63,798 bases of DNA from Allomuricauda sp. CP2A (lineage in GTDB: Bacteria; Bacteroidota; Bacteroidia; Flavobacteriales; Flavobacteriaceae): positions 1-63,798 of the forward strand of contig NZ_LXTT01000067.1 in assembly GCF_001683915.1 (NCBI RefSeq), read 5' to 3'. The notes beneath the pieces were generated by a model. The model worked only from the letters and a program-made list of their open reading frames with translations, ran no database searches and had not been told where the DNA came from. Position numbers and translations under genes: made by a program. Positions 44,665-53,057 of the stretch are shown here, one piece after another (position 1 is the stretch's first letter; each line of letters opens with the position of its first letter).

Positions 44665-44721
44665 ACCTCTTTGAAAAAAGAAGTAAAAGTAAAAACCGTT
44701 CCAGAAATACGTCCTTGTCAT
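44650..44721 (-). CDS. Phe/Tyr-rich leader peptide of the pheA operon
   Basis: This 23-codon ORF (ATG at 44719-44721, stop TGA at 44650-44652) begins MTRTYFWNGF and continues YFYFFFQRG. It holds seven Phe, three Tyr and one Trp codon. Ten of these eleven aromatic codons fall within residues 5-16; the last Phe is residue 23. Its 3' end overlaps the antiterminator segment. This arrangement matches leader peptides of amino-acid attenuators such as E. coli pheL: ribosome stalling at Phe or Tyr codons when the charged tRNA is short would favour the antiterminator. The sequence supports it strongly although it is only 72 nt. Confidence 0.88.
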   Translation of the reverse strand: MTRTYFWNGFYFYFFFQRGTGLF

Positions 44722-44932
44722 TTTATTACAAATCTGCGGCTAAGATAGCCATTCAATCCAAAATGAACATAGCTTGCTAAATTTTTTTTGATTTTTTTAA
44801 AAAAAACCAAGTTCACTGCGTATTATTTTGATGAAGTGTTCTTTTTTTAAGAATTCCATTCATCCCATAATTCAATCATCCAATGTTTTTCAAAACTTCT
44901 AAAACCGTATTTTTGGTTTCAAATTCAATCGA
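44722..44932. promoter_or_regulatory. Intergenic region between the pheA leader and gldA, with gldA -7 box
   Basis: This AT-rich gap carries the divergent start regions of the pheA leader (minus) and gldA (plus). For gldA, TATTTTTG at 44908-44915 matches TAnnTTTG exactly, 18 bp before the ATG. For the pheA leader no perfect -7 box is seen. Runs of A and T at 44780-44810 may act as upstream promoter DNA. Confidence 0.5.
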
Positions 44933-45826
44933 ATGTCCATCACCGTAAACAATATCACCAAGACCTTTGGCCAACAAAAAGCACTGGACAATGTATCTTT
45001 TTCCATCAACAAAGGGGAGATTGTTGGCTTTTTGGGACCCAATGGCGCTGGAAAATCCACCATGATGCGGATTTTGACCACCTATTACAAAGCGGATACT
45101 GGAGCTGCCGAAGTGAATGGCTTTGATGTATTGCATGCTGAAACGGATGTTCAAAAAAGCATTGGTTACCTGCCCGAACACAACCCGTTGTATTTGGAAA
45201 TGTACGTAAAGGAATATCTGGCCTTTAATGCCGATGTCTACCAAGTGCCCAAATCCAAAATCAGTGACGTCATTGAAAAGACCGGAATTACGCCCGAAGC
45301 ACACAAAAAAATAGGACAGTTATCCAAAGGATACCGTCAACGGGTGGGATTGGCCGCGGCACTATTACATGACCCGGAAGTTTTGATCTTGGATGAGCCC
45401 ACCACGGGTTTGGATCCCAATCAATTGGTGGAGATCAGAAAACTCATTCGGGAAATTGGAAAGGAGAAGACCATTTTGCTTTCCACCCACATCATGAAAG
45501 AGGTGGAAGCCGTTTGTGATCGGGTCATCATCATCAACAAAGGAAAATTGGTGGCGGACAAAAAATTGGAGGAACTCCGTGAATCGGAAGAGCAGATCAT
45601 TGAGGTGGAGTTTGACTATCGGGTAGAGGAACAGTTGTTGAACCAATTACCAAACGTGTCCAACGTAAAAAATACAGGAGGTTTTGTCTATGAAATTACT
45701 TTTGCCACTTCCAAAGATATGCGCCCCGCCGTTTTTGACTTTGCACACGACAACAAACTAAAAACCCTTCAACTGAGCCGAAAAAATAAAAATCTGGAGA
45801 GTTTGTTTTCGGAACTTACCCACTAA
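44933..45826 (+). CDS. gldA: Gliding motility ABC transporter ATP-binding protein GldA
   Basis: The 297-aa ATPase has Walker A GPNGAGKST, signature LSKGYRQRVGLAAAL and Walker B VLILDEPTTGLDP. Length, the start MSITVNNITKTFGQQKALDNVSF and the C-terminal region (about 220-297) fit GldA, which works with GldF and GldG in gliding flavobacteria. gldF and gldG are not adjacent here. A generic ABC-2 ATPase is the alternative reading. Confidence 0.85.
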   Translation: MSITVNNITKTFGQQKALDNVSFSINKGEIVGFLGPNGAGKSTMMRILTTYYKADTGAAEVNGFDVLHAETDVQKSIGYLPEHNPLYLEMYVKEYLAFNADVYQVPKSKISDVIEKTGITPEAHKKIGQLSKGYRQRVGLAAALLHDPEVLILDEPTTGLDPNQLVEIRKLIREIGKEKTILLSTHIMKEVEAVCDRVIIINKGKLVADKKLEELRESEEQIIEVEFDYRVEEQLLNQLPNVSNVKNTGGFVYEITFATSKDMRPAVFDFAHDNKLKTLQLSRKNKNLESLFSELTH

Positions 45827-45838
45827 TTTTGGGCTTTG

Positions 45839-46240
45839 TTATAGTAGGCCATCCCGCTTGCGCTGTTCAAAAATGGCAATGAACATCCGGGTACTGATAT
45901 TTCTGGCCCGTTGTTTTGCCTTTTCTGCATTGGGTCCGCTAAAATGAGTATCCAAGGTACTGATCCAATGGCGCAGCCATATTCCAAAATGGTAATCCGT
46001 AATGGTGTTTCCCATGTCTTTGTCAAGCTTGGCATGTACTTCCAAAGGATTCCCTTTGTACCGGTGCACAAAGAAGAGATTCATTTCCCAAAAGTCGGTC
46101 AACTTCTCCATATGTTCCGGCCAATTGGTTATGGTCTTATTGAAAAAATGGCCTATCTCCGCATCGGCCCTTACTTTTTCGTAGAAATTGTGGACCAAGG
46201 TTGAAATATCCTTCCTATTCCGTATATCTGGCTTTTCCAT
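45839..46240 (-). CDS. Group III truncated haemoglobin
   Basis: This 133-aa globin-like protein has the short 2-on-2 fold pattern (VHNFYEKVRADAEIGHFFNKTI, WEMNLFF, PLEVHAKLD, FGIWLRHWISTLDTHFSG) with the proximal-histidine region near the VHAKLD/HFGIWL segment. Group III globins bind oxygen or NO and may protect against nitrosative or oxidative stress. I start at the ATG at 46240; a TTG five codons upstream is possible. It follows the MarR-type gene closely and is probably co-transcribed. Confidence 0.88.
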   Translation of the reverse strand: MEKPDIRNRKDISTLVHNFYEKVRADAEIGHFFNKTITNWPEHMEKLTDFWEMNLFFVHRYKGNPLEVHAKLDKDMGNTITDYHFGIWLRHWISTLDTHFSGPNAEKAKQRARNISTRMFIAIFEQRKRDGLL

Positions 46241-46255
46241 CGTTGTTTTTTCCAA

Positions 46256-46861
46256 TCAAGATTTTTCCTCAAATTCAATACAGTCCAAACGGATATCAGT
46301 ATGTTTCAATTCTTTTTCCAGCAAGTGACAATAGTGTTGTTTGCCATTCTTCCCATGAAATCTACAAGCAAAACAGGTACGCTGTACCGTTAGGATTCCT
46401 TTTTGATTCAAATCGAAAATCAATTTGGACAAGACCTTGAACATATTTTCCCGGTCATCTGCTGGAATGTTGTTCAATTGTGAAGCCACTGGATTGGCAA
46501 AATCATCCGTTTCCCCAACAATTTCCTTGCCTTTGTCCGAAAGGAAAATGGAGTAGCTTCTGCTGTCTGGTGAGGAATGATCCTTTAGGATCAGTCCTTT
46601 CTGGTCCAAAACCCGAATGGCATCGCTTATGGTTGGCTTGGTTACATTGAATTCACGGGCCAAAAAGCTCACATTGTTGAACTCATTTTTATGGTACGCC
46701 ACAAATATCAATATCTGAATCTGGATGGGACTGAGGCCCAGTTGCTTCGCCTTTTCCCAGAGCAATACCTTAAAAGCTTGGGAAACCCGCTCCAAGCCTG
46801 CTATGATCTTGCTGGAAAGATCATACTGCTGTTCTTCTGGATCAAAAATGCTCTTCTTCAT
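46256..46861 (-). CDS. MarR-type winged-helix regulator with four-cysteine C-terminus
   Basis: The 201-aa protein has a MarR-like winged helix (about 40-115, LGLSPIQIQILIF...FNVTKPTISDAIRVLDQKGLI...DSRSYSIFLSDKGKEI). It then has a distinct tail with Cys163, Cys166, Cys178 and Cys194 (TCFACRFHG...YCHLL...LDCIEF). Four cysteines could hold an Fe-S cluster or zinc and act as a redox or NO sensor. It lies between a thioredoxin-like gene and a globin gene. A palindrome like the one in the thioredoxin promoter lies upstream. I start at the ATG at 46861; 15 extra upstream codons come from a hairpin. Confidence 0.85.
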   Translation of the reverse strand: MKKSIFDPEEQQYDLSSKIIAGLERVSQAFKVLLWEKAKQLGLSPIQIQILIFVAYHKNEFNNVSFLAREFNVTKPTISDAIRVLDQKGLILKDHSSPDSRSYSIFLSDKGKEIVGETDDFANPVASQLNNIPADDRENMFKVLSKLIFDLNQKGILTVQRTCFACRFHGKNGKQHYCHLLEKELKHTDIRLDCIEFEEKS

Positions 46862-46870
46862 AAAAAACAA

Positions 46871-46912
46871 TGCCTGTCGAGCGTACTCGACAGGCAAAGT
46901 TAGCAATCCTAA
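46871..46912. promoter_or_regulatory. Hairpin plus operator-like palindrome before the MarR gene
   Basis: TGCCTGTCGAG-cgta-CTCGACAGGCA (46871-46896) is a perfect 11-bp inverted repeat. On the minus strand it is followed by TTGTTTTTT, which runs directly into the MarR ATG, so it looks like an intrinsic terminator or attenuator. Beside it (46900-46912) TTAGCAATCCTAA resembles the palindrome in the thioredoxin promoter at 47203-47221. Confidence 0.65.
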
Positions 46913-46927
46913 TCATTATAACTGCCA

Positions 46928-47161
46928 TTAGGCCTTCACATCTTCCAAAGAAGCACCGTAGTTGATATGGAGGACTGCCCCATTGGGAGTAACCAAAGCT
47001 GGCACAGAGGTGACCCCAAACTTCTCGGCCGCGGTTATTTCTTGCTTGTTTTCGCCCAAATGGACAATATGGAGGCTCTCTTCTCCCAATAAATTGATGA
47101 TTTCCTGTTCGGCACCGACACATACCGGACAACCCGCATGATAAAAGATAGACTTGTTCAT
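46928..47161 (-). CDS. Thioredoxin/glutaredoxin-like protein
   Basis: This 77-aa protein has the redox motif CPVC at residues 11-14 and the cis-proline segment VTSVPALVTPNG. It is shorter than standard thioredoxin and resembles small NrdH/glutaredoxin-like proteins. It is cytoplasmic. It heads the operon with the MarR regulator and globin and is driven by a promoter with an operator-like palindrome. Confidence 0.85.
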   Translation of the reverse strand: MNKSIFYHAGCPVCVGAEQEIINLLGEESLHIVHLGENKQEITAAEKFGVTSVPALVTPNGAVLHINYGASLEDVKA

Positions 47162-47196
47162 TTTAATACTATTTAAGTTAAAGCATTATTGCTCCA

Positions 47197-47221
47197 CAAA
47201 TATAGTAAGGATTCCTAACTA
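47197..47221 (-). promoter_or_regulatory. Thioredoxin operon promoter with palindromic operator
   Basis: On the minus strand TATATTTG (47197-47204) is a perfect -7 box 36 bp before the ATG. Overlapping its upstream edge is a 19-bp palindrome, TAGTtAGGAATCCTtACTA-like (47203-47221), with one mismatched pair. A repressor bound here would block RNA polymerase. The MarR-type protein of the same operon is the obvious candidate. Confidence 0.65.
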
Positions 47222-47312
47222 TAAAAATATAAGAAGGTTTTTTTCAAAATATTAGTGTCAAGCAAACCTAAAAAGTCACCATTGCTTTGGGAGTAACAGG
47301 TGCCAAATCAGT

Positions 47313-47341
47313 TTTGAACCATTTCAAATGTGGTATTTTTG
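47313..47341 (+). promoter_or_regulatory. Promoter of the PLP decarboxylase gene
   Basis: TTTG (47313-47316), a 17-bp spacer and TATTTTTG (47334-47341) match the flavobacterial -33/-7 consensus. The promoter lies 23 bp before the ATG at 47365. Confidence 0.7.
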
Positions 47342-47364
47342 CGGAGAAGACGTAAAACGACTCC

Positions 47365-48810
47365 ATGAAGAAGAACAACGCCAGATTAGAATTGTCCAAA
47401 GAAGCCATGAAAACCTACGGCTATCAGATAGTGGATGCCATTGTGGAACATCATGACACCCAAAGTGAAAAGCTACCCGTGGCCCTGGGATCTCGGGAGG
47501 AAATGGACTCCCTATTTCTGGAAGAAGCTCCGGAAAAGGGAACCGACCCCACTGAGGTGCTCAACTTTGTCTTGGAAAAGGTAATGACCACCAGTACGTT
47601 GATGTCACACCCCAAATCGTACTCCTTTGTTCCCGGACCCAGCAATTACATCAGTGTCATGGCCGATTCCTTGGCTACGGGCTACAATATTTTTTCGGGT
47701 GGTTGGGCGGCTTCGCCCGCTGCTGCCGAGTTGGAGATTGTCACCATTCAATGGTTGCTGAAGATTTTTGGGTTCCCGAAGAAAAAAGGGGGTGGTATTT
47801 TTACCAGTGGCGGTTCCATGGCCAATTTAACGGCTTTGACCACGGCAAGACGGATAAAATGTGGGGACGATTTTTCCAAGGCAGTCATCTATCTTTCGGA
47901 CCAGGCCCACTCATCAAACATCAAGGCCATTCGGGTGTTGGGCTTCAAAAAAGAACAGATTCGCATTATCCCGACTGATATTGAACTTAAGTTTTCCATC
48001 AACAAACTCAAAAATTGTATTGCCAAGGACAGATTGGAAGGGCTTTTTCCCTTTTGTTTGATTGCTACCTCAGGAACCACCAATACCGGAACGGTAGATC
48101 CTTTGGTGGATTTGGGCAAGATCTGTAAAAAGGAGGATATCTGGTTTCATATTGATGGCGCCTACGGCGCGGCGGCCATTCTCTCCAAAAAAGGGAAGCA
48201 ACTTTTAAAGGGCATTGAAAAGGCCGATTCGCTGACCGTTGATCCCCATAAATGGTTTTATCAGCCGTATGAAATGGGCTGTTTGTTGGTACGAAACCAC
48301 AAAAACCTGAGCCATACCTTTACTGAAAAACCGGAATATTTAAGGGATATTGAGGGGAACACCTCAGAAATCAATTTTTACGACCACGGCATCCAGTTGA
48401 CCCGTAGGTTTAGGGCATTGAAATTTTATATGTCGCTAAAAACCTTTGGATTGAAGGAGTTTCGGGATGCCATCACCTATAATATTGACTTGGCCGAGGA
48501 AGTGGAATCCAAATTACGGAAGAGCAAATATTGGGAGGTTGTTTTCCCCGCGACTTTGGCGGTCATTAATTTTAGGTACAACCCCATCGAAAAAAACTAC
48601 GGCGAAAAAGAGCTGGATGCCATCAACCAATACATTTCAGAAAAAGTGGTGGCTTCACGGAAAGCGTTGTTGGTCACAACCTTATTGCATGGACAGGTGG
48701 TACTTCGGATGTGTCTCATCAATCCAAGAACAGAACTAAAAGATATTGAGGATACTTTTGCGCTTTGTGAAACCTTTGCCTCGGAAATTGAAGAACAATT
48801 GGCTAGTTAA
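47365..48810 (+). CDS. Group II pyridoxal-dependent amino-acid decarboxylase
   Basis: The 481-aa PLP enzyme has the cofactor lysine in SLTVDPHKWFYQPYEMG, the FTSGGSMANLTAL phosphate-binding region and HIDGAYGAA for the PLP-aspartate. The family includes glutamate, aspartate, aromatic L-amino-acid and diaminobutyrate decarboxylases, and the substrate is not clear from motifs. It has its own promoter and stands alone; it is convergent with the serine hydrolase gene with a 2-bp gap. Confidence 0.88.
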   Translation: MKKNNARLELSKEAMKTYGYQIVDAIVEHHDTQSEKLPVALGSREEMDSLFLEEAPEKGTDPTEVLNFVLEKVMTTSTLMSHPKSYSFVPGPSNYISVMADSLATGYNIFSGGWAASPAAAELEIVTIQWLLKIFGFPKKKGGGIFTSGGSMANLTALTTARRIKCGDDFSKAVIYLSDQAHSSNIKAIRVLGFKKEQIRIIPTDIELKFSINKLKNCIAKDRLEGLFPFCLIATSGTTNTGTVDPLVDLGKICKKEDIWFHIDGAYGAAAILSKKGKQLLKGIEKADSLTVDPHKWFYQPYEMGCLLVRNHKNLSHTFTEKPEYLRDIEGNTSEINFYDHGIQLTRRFRALKFYMSLKTFGLKEFRDAITYNIDLAEEVESKLRKSKYWEVVFPATLAVINFRYNPIEKNYGEKELDAINQYISEKVVASRKALLVTTLLHGQVVLRMCLINPRTELKDIEDTFALCETFASEIEEQLAS

Positions 48811-48812
48811 CT

Positions 48813-49919
48813 TTAAGCTATATTTTCAAAAATAGCAGCAATTGCCCCATCCAATTTTTCCTGAACTTTCGGGGCCGTACAATTGATCAACACCGAAACG
48901 ACCAATTCCTCTTCAGGATAGACAAAAAAATTGGTGTATGCCCCTACACTACTGCCCACATGACCCACAAAAGGCCTTCCTTGGACATCTTGACTCACTT
49001 GGAAGCCCAATCCATAAAAAGTCGGTTTTCCATTGACCTCTTGAGAGGTCAACAGCTGGTCATAGGTTTCCTTTTTTAGCAATTTTTGCTCTAATATGGC
49101 CTGTCCTAATCTTGCAACATCTTCGCTAGTGGATAAAAATCCGCCTCCCGCCAATTTATAGCTGTTGTTCACTTCAGCTGCCTTTTTAAAACTTAACGCT
49201 CTTTTGGTATAGAATTCCGCTTTGTTCTCGACTGCCTGCCCGATTGGCAGGCGGGCACTCGAACTGACATTAAAATCCATTGGGGAGAATGTATTTTTCA
49301 ATCCCAAGGGCATCAAAATATTTTCCCTTACATAGTCCTGAAAAGGTACCCCACTCGCCTCTTGCATGGCCAAGGAAAGCAATACAAAATCGAAACTGTT
49401 GTACAGATATCCTTGGCCCGGTTCAAAAAGAAGTGGGTCATTTTTAAAAATCGCGATACTATCCTTTATGGAAAAATCTTTATTTAGCGCATATTCTTTT
49501 CCTCTATACCCCCGTATACCTGCGGTATGGCCTGCCAGTTGACGCAGGATGAAATCGTAGGTTTTCTTGGGGTAGTAGGGCACATATGCATAAAAAGAAG
49601 CCTCTAAATCCACGATGCCTTCTTCCACCATTTTGCCCAGGGCCAATCCGGTGATACATTTAGAGATGCTAGCTATTCGAAATACGGTTTTTTTGGCATC
49701 TACTTGAATCTTCCGTTCCAAATCTGCATACCCATATCCTTTTTGAAGTAAGGTCTGTCCGTTTTTGAGCGCCGTAATCGCCATTCCCGGCACCTGCCCT
49801 TCAGCCACAAGGTCATGAAAGAGCATATCGGCTTTTTCCAAACCTTGCAGTCCTTCCACCGATTTCACTTTTGGGGAGTTTGAAAAGAATTGCTTGATAT
49901 GTGCAAACAGTGAATTCAA
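48813..49919 (-). CDS. Serine hydrolase of the beta-lactamase/class C PBP family, with an inserted repeat
   Basis: The 368-aa protein has the SxxK motif SISK (in VFRIASISKCITGL), the YxN motif YNS (GYLYNSFDFVLL) and HVGSSVGAY near the C-terminus. Relatives are esterases, DD-peptidases or D-aminopeptidases; resistance cannot be inferred. An in-frame segment reading SSSARLPIGQAVEN (from 49224-49269) is a copy of the palindromic repeat also found in metH. It follows PMDFNV and lies before KAEFYTKRALSF, probably in a surface loop. The start appears to be TTG (49917-49919). Confidence 0.85.
   Translation of the reverse strand: MNSLFAHIKQFFSNSPKVKSVEGLQGLEKADMLFHDLVAEGQVPGMAITALKNGQTLLQKGYGYADLERKIQVDAKKTVFRIASISKCITGLALGKMVEEGIVDLEASFYAYVPYYPKKTYDFILRQLAGHTAGIRGYRGKEYALNKDFSIKDSIAIFKNDPLLFEPGQGYLYNSFDFVLLSLAMQEASGVPFQDYVRENILMPLGLKNTFSPMDFNVSSSARLPIGQAVENKAEFYTKRALSFKKAAEVNNSYKLAGGGFLSTSEDVARLGQAILEQKLLKKETYDQLLTSQEVNGKPTFYGLGFQVSQDVQGRPFVGHVGSSVGAYTNFFVYPEEELVVSVLINCTAPKVQEKLDGAIAAIFENIA
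49224..49269 (-). repeat. Palindromic repeat inserted in frame in the serine hydrolase gene
   Basis: This 46-bp copy has arms GTTCTCGACTGCCTGCC and GGCAGGCGGGCACTCGAAC around CGATT. In the gene's frame it contributes SSSARLPIGQAVEN. It is nearly identical to the copy in metH at 53682-53727 and is read in the same orientation and frame. Confidence 0.95.
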
Positions 49920-50002
49920 CAGTGTTGGTTTGTTCTTCCGAACATAGTGAGAAATCCAAAGAAAGGAAAGGGAAACCTATTTTAATTGAACACCTGGGTG
50001 GT

Positions 50003-50806
50003 TTACTCCTGAAAAATCAATTTACCGTTAAAAAGTTCTTCAACCTCAACTTCGGGTGGGCGGTTAACGCTGATCACATCGCCCGTACCACGAACCACCC
50101 CACTGATACGTTGTTGGGGATTGACAAAAACATCGTTGGAGCCCCTATGATTAACATTTACAATTTGGGAAACAAGGTTTTCTGCTTCCACCCTGGAATC
50201 CCCAGCGGCCACATTCACATTAAAATTATTGGTAGCGCCTTTCAATTTAAAATAGGCTATTCCATTGACCACAATTCTGACCGTTGTAGCATTAAGGTTC
50301 AAATCAAAAGAACCATCCGTTATTTCGGTTTCAGGATTGCTGAAACTCTCTGAAATCAAGGTTAAATCGGGATAATCCAAAACACCATCACTGGAAATCA
50401 ATAGTCCGGTGCTGCTCCGTATTTCTGAAATGTTGGGAGATGTTACATAAACAGTTGTTAAACCATACTCCCGTACAAAATTGCAACTGTTCCCGTTTCG
50501 AAGAATAAGTCGATCATCTTCCACTTCCACAGATACATCGTTCCGAAGGAACTCACCGGTTTCAACTTCCACTTTTTGTTCTTCGCCCTGTTTCAACACC
50601 AGATTGAGGTTTTCAAAAACGGTAATGGTGTTGAACTCGGGGACAGCAACCGTTTCCCGAACCAAATCCCCAGCATTTTGAAAACAGTCGGGTACATTAT
50701 CGCCATTGCAGGAGATCAAAATGAATACAAGGAGCATCAAAAACACCCCTAAAGTCCCCTCAAGGGGACACTTCATTCTTCGTATGTTGTACTTCCTCCT
50801 TTTCAT
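50003..50806 (-). CDS. DUF2807 head GIN domain lipoprotein
   Basis: The 267-aa protein has a lipoprotein signal ending LVFILISC and a beta-helix-like DUF2807 domain ([28 protein letters not shown]...[21 protein letters not shown]). It is probably anchored in the outer membrane; function unknown. The signal peptide contains [11 protein letters not shown], translated from a GTCCCC-tcaa-GGGGAC hairpin (50754-50769) of a second repeat family. The start overlaps the upstream gene stop (ATGA), supporting the longer N-terminus. Confidence 0.8.
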   Translation of the reverse strand: MKRRKYNIRRMKCPLEGTLGVFLMLLVFILISCNGDNVPDCFQNAGDLVRETVAVPEFNTITVFENLNLVLKQGEEQKVEVETGEFLRNDVSVEVEDDRLILRNGNSCNFVREYGLTTVYVTSPNISEIRSSTGLLISSDGVLDYPDLTLISESFSNPETEITDGSFDLNLNATTVRIVVNGIAYFKLKGATNNFNVNVAAGDSRVEAENLVSQIVNVNHRGSNDVFVNPQQRISGVVRGTGDVISVNRPPEVEVEELFNGKLIFQE

Positions 50807-51903
50807 AACCGCATTCCTATTCCAAATTCTACCGCTTCGGCTTTGGCCCCATGTGATTTTAGGGTGATGGCCCCATAGATTTTATCCCCAAAATAGCGTT
50901 TTAGCCCAATCCTATTGTACATCCTCCCTTCAAAATCAAAAGGATAATACACATAGTACCCCAACTGGGCAATGGCACTCATTTTATTGATAAAGAGTTC
51001 ATGTCCCACAAACAATCCAACCCGTCTATAATCGGTATCCGGCGACACATCCATTTCTGGAAATGAGATGGACTGAAACCGAATCAATTCCTTAAGAAAG
51101 TTGGAAAAAAATATGTCGGTTCCCAAATGAATGGCACTTTTCCGGCCCAAACGTTTGTCTGCGTAGGCCGATACAATCCAAAAACCATAACGGCCCGAAT
51201 CAATCACATCACTCTCATTCACCCCACCACGCAATGCAAGATTATATCGAATGGGTTCGGTTATTTTTTCCTTGGAGCCTGGTTCAACAAATTCATAAAC
51301 TTGTCCTCCGTCCAAATCATACGTGAGCCCAAAATTGAATGCCATGGTGTTTGTTGAAGTATTGGGAGCCTTAAAATTGGCATTGGAATAATGAATGAGT
51401 GAAATCCCCGCCTTGACCCCCAGCCCTGACAAAAGATTTTCTTTGTGGTAATTGAACATCACCAAGGTGGTGCTCAACAGATGGGTGCCATAGGCATTGT
51501 TCCTGAAATTCTTCTGTTTGTCATAGGGGTTGGTGTTGTAGGCAATCCCTTGCCCTATGCGAAACTGAAGATTTCTTTTGAGGAAATAAAAATTGTAATG
51601 GGCATACAACCCAAAATTTTTTCCAAGGGTCGGGTTGTTCATGTCTTGGTACACAAACGAGAAACCGGTATCGGGATACCCAAACTCCGATTCCCAATCC
51701 TCATGCCCAAACCGTTTTCTACTGAACCCTAAAATAAGCCCCGCAGGATAATTTGTGATCAAGTGGGAAATATCCGGGTTGTGCAACAGTACAGAGCCAT
51801 AAAACTGGTTGGCATCCAACACATATTTCTTTGGAATATCCGTGTTTTGGGAACATCCCAAATAAAAGCATAAGAAGGTTATAAAACAGAAAAGGGGCTT
51901 CAT
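50803..51903 (-). CDS. PagL-like lipid A deacylase / acyloxyacyl hydrolase
   Basis: The 366-aa protein has a lipoprotein-like signal ([14 protein letters not shown]) and a beta-barrel pattern of alternating strands. The PagL-type catalytic segment is [15 protein letters not shown], where His and Ser are the expected catalytic residues. Such outer-membrane enzymes remove an acyl chain from lipid A. It is translationally coupled to the following DUF2807 lipoprotein gene. The barrel is larger than Pseudomonas PagL (about 170 aa), as in Bacteroidota relatives. Confidence 0.75.
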   Translation of the reverse strand: MKPLFCFITFLCFYLGCSQNTDIPKKYVLDANQFYGSVLLHNPDISHLITNYPAGLILGFSRKRFGHEDWESEFGYPDTGFSFVYQDMNNPTLGKNFGLYAHYNFYFLKRNLQFRIGQGIAYNTNPYDKQKNFRNNAYGTHLLSTTLVMFNYHKENLLSGLGVKAGISLIHYSNANFKAPNTSTNTMAFNFGLTYDLDGGQVYEFVEPGSKEKITEPIRYNLALRGGVNESDVIDSGRYGFWIVSAYADKRLGRKSAIHLGTDIFFSNFLKELIRFQSISFPEMDVSPDTDYRRVGLFVGHELFINKMSAIAQLGYYVYYPFDFEGRMYNRIGLKRYFGDKIYGAITLKSHGAKAEAVEFGIGMRL

Positions 51904-52100
51904 GGGGCACTAAAGTAGGGAAATAAAAAGATTTCAAATTTAATCTGAAAAGATAATACTTTGGGCAAACAGTGTTCTAATGATCTAATCCTACTTATAA
52001 GCTTTTTATTCTAGATTCCGAAACACCTACCTACCGGAAGGCAGGAGTTCGGAATGACATGATTTGGATTCCCGATGTAAAATCGGGAGTAATTTCATGA
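51904..52100. other. Intergenic region with hairpins downstream of metF
   Basis: This gap lies between the metF stop and the PagL-like start. It holds a short ATTCCCGAT / ATCGGGAGT hairpin (about 52068-52092) without a clear U-tract, and a CCTACCGGAAGGCAGG inverted repeat near 52030 that resembles but does not match the main palindromic family. I see no gene. Confidence 0.5.
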
Positions 52101-53054
52101 TTAAAATACCTCCTTGGCAACCGCCTTGATATTATCCGATTTTCCCATGGAGTAATAATGCAATACGGGCACTCCGGCTTCCTTGAGTTCCTTGGACTGT
52201 TCTATGCACCACTCCACCCCTACTTGCCGCACCTCCTTATTGGTCTTGCAAGCTTCCACGGCATCCACCAAATCCTGTGGAATATCCACACGGAAGACTT
52301 GAGGGAGCAACTGCAAGTGCCGTTTTACGGCGATGGGCTTAATTCCCGGAATAATGGGCACATCAATACCCATTTCGCGAGCGGCATCCACAAAGGCAAA
52401 GAATTTTTTATTGTCGAAAAACATCTGGGTCACCACATAATCTGCACCCAATTCCACTTTTTCCTTCAATCGTCTTAAATCTGATTTTAAGGAAGGTGCT
52501 TCCATGTGTTTCTCTGGATAACCCGCCACCCCAATACAAAAATCGGAGCAATCATCCGTCTCTATCACTTCATGCAGGTAACTGCCACAATTAATATCCT
52601 GGATTTGCTTCACCAGCTGCGATGCATATTGGTGTCCACCTTTGGTGGGGGCAAAATATTTTTCCTCTTTCATGGCATCACCACGTAGGGCCATAACATT
52701 TTCAATGCCCAAATAATGGCAATCCACCAACAAATACTCCGTTTCCTCTTTGGTAAACCCACCACAAAGCACATGGGGCACTGTGTCCACATTATATTTA
52801 TGCTTTATGGAGGCACAAATCCCCAAAGTTCCGGGGCGCATACGGGTCAATTTTTTGTCCAATAGTCCATCCCTATCAATGTAGACATACTCTTCCCTTG
52901 AGGTTGTAACATCAATAAATGGGGGTTTAAATTCCATCAAAGGGTCAATATTATTATAAAGTTCTTGGATGCTCTTCCCCTTTACCGGCGGTATGATCTC
53001 AAAACTAAAAAGCGTTTTTCCCTTTGCTTTTTTGATATGGTCGGTTACTTTCAT
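52101..53054 (-). CDS. metF: Methylenetetrahydrofolate reductase
   Basis: MetF reduces 5,10-methylene-THF to 5-methyl-THF, the methyl donor for MetH. The 317-aa TIM-barrel flavoprotein has FSFEIIPPVKGKS at the start, DVTTSREEYVYIDRDGL, NVMALRGDA and the YVVTQMFFDNKKFFAFVDAAREMGI segment. It lies 3 bp after metH and is the last gene of the riboswitch-led operon. Confidence 0.95.
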   Translation of the reverse strand: MKVTDHIKKAKGKTLFSFEIIPPVKGKSIQELYNNIDPLMEFKPPFIDVTTSREEYVYIDRDGLLDKKLTRMRPGTLGICASIKHKYNVDTVPHVLCGGFTKEETEYLLVDCHYLGIENVMALRGDAMKEEKYFAPTKGGHQYASQLVKQIQDINCGSYLHEVIETDDCSDFCIGVAGYPEKHMEAPSLKSDLRRLKEKVELGADYVVTQMFFDNKKFFAFVDAAREMGIDVPIIPGIKPIAVKRHLQLLPQVFRVDIPQDLVDAVEACKTNKEVRQVGVEWCIEQSKELKEAGVPVLHYYSMGKSDNIKAVAKEVF

Positions 53055-53057
53055 TTG

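Noticed and set aside
48813..49919. Beta-lactamase conferring antibiotic resistance
   Set aside because: The SxxK and YxN motifs define a broad serine hydrolase family; nothing here points to beta-lactam hydrolysis.
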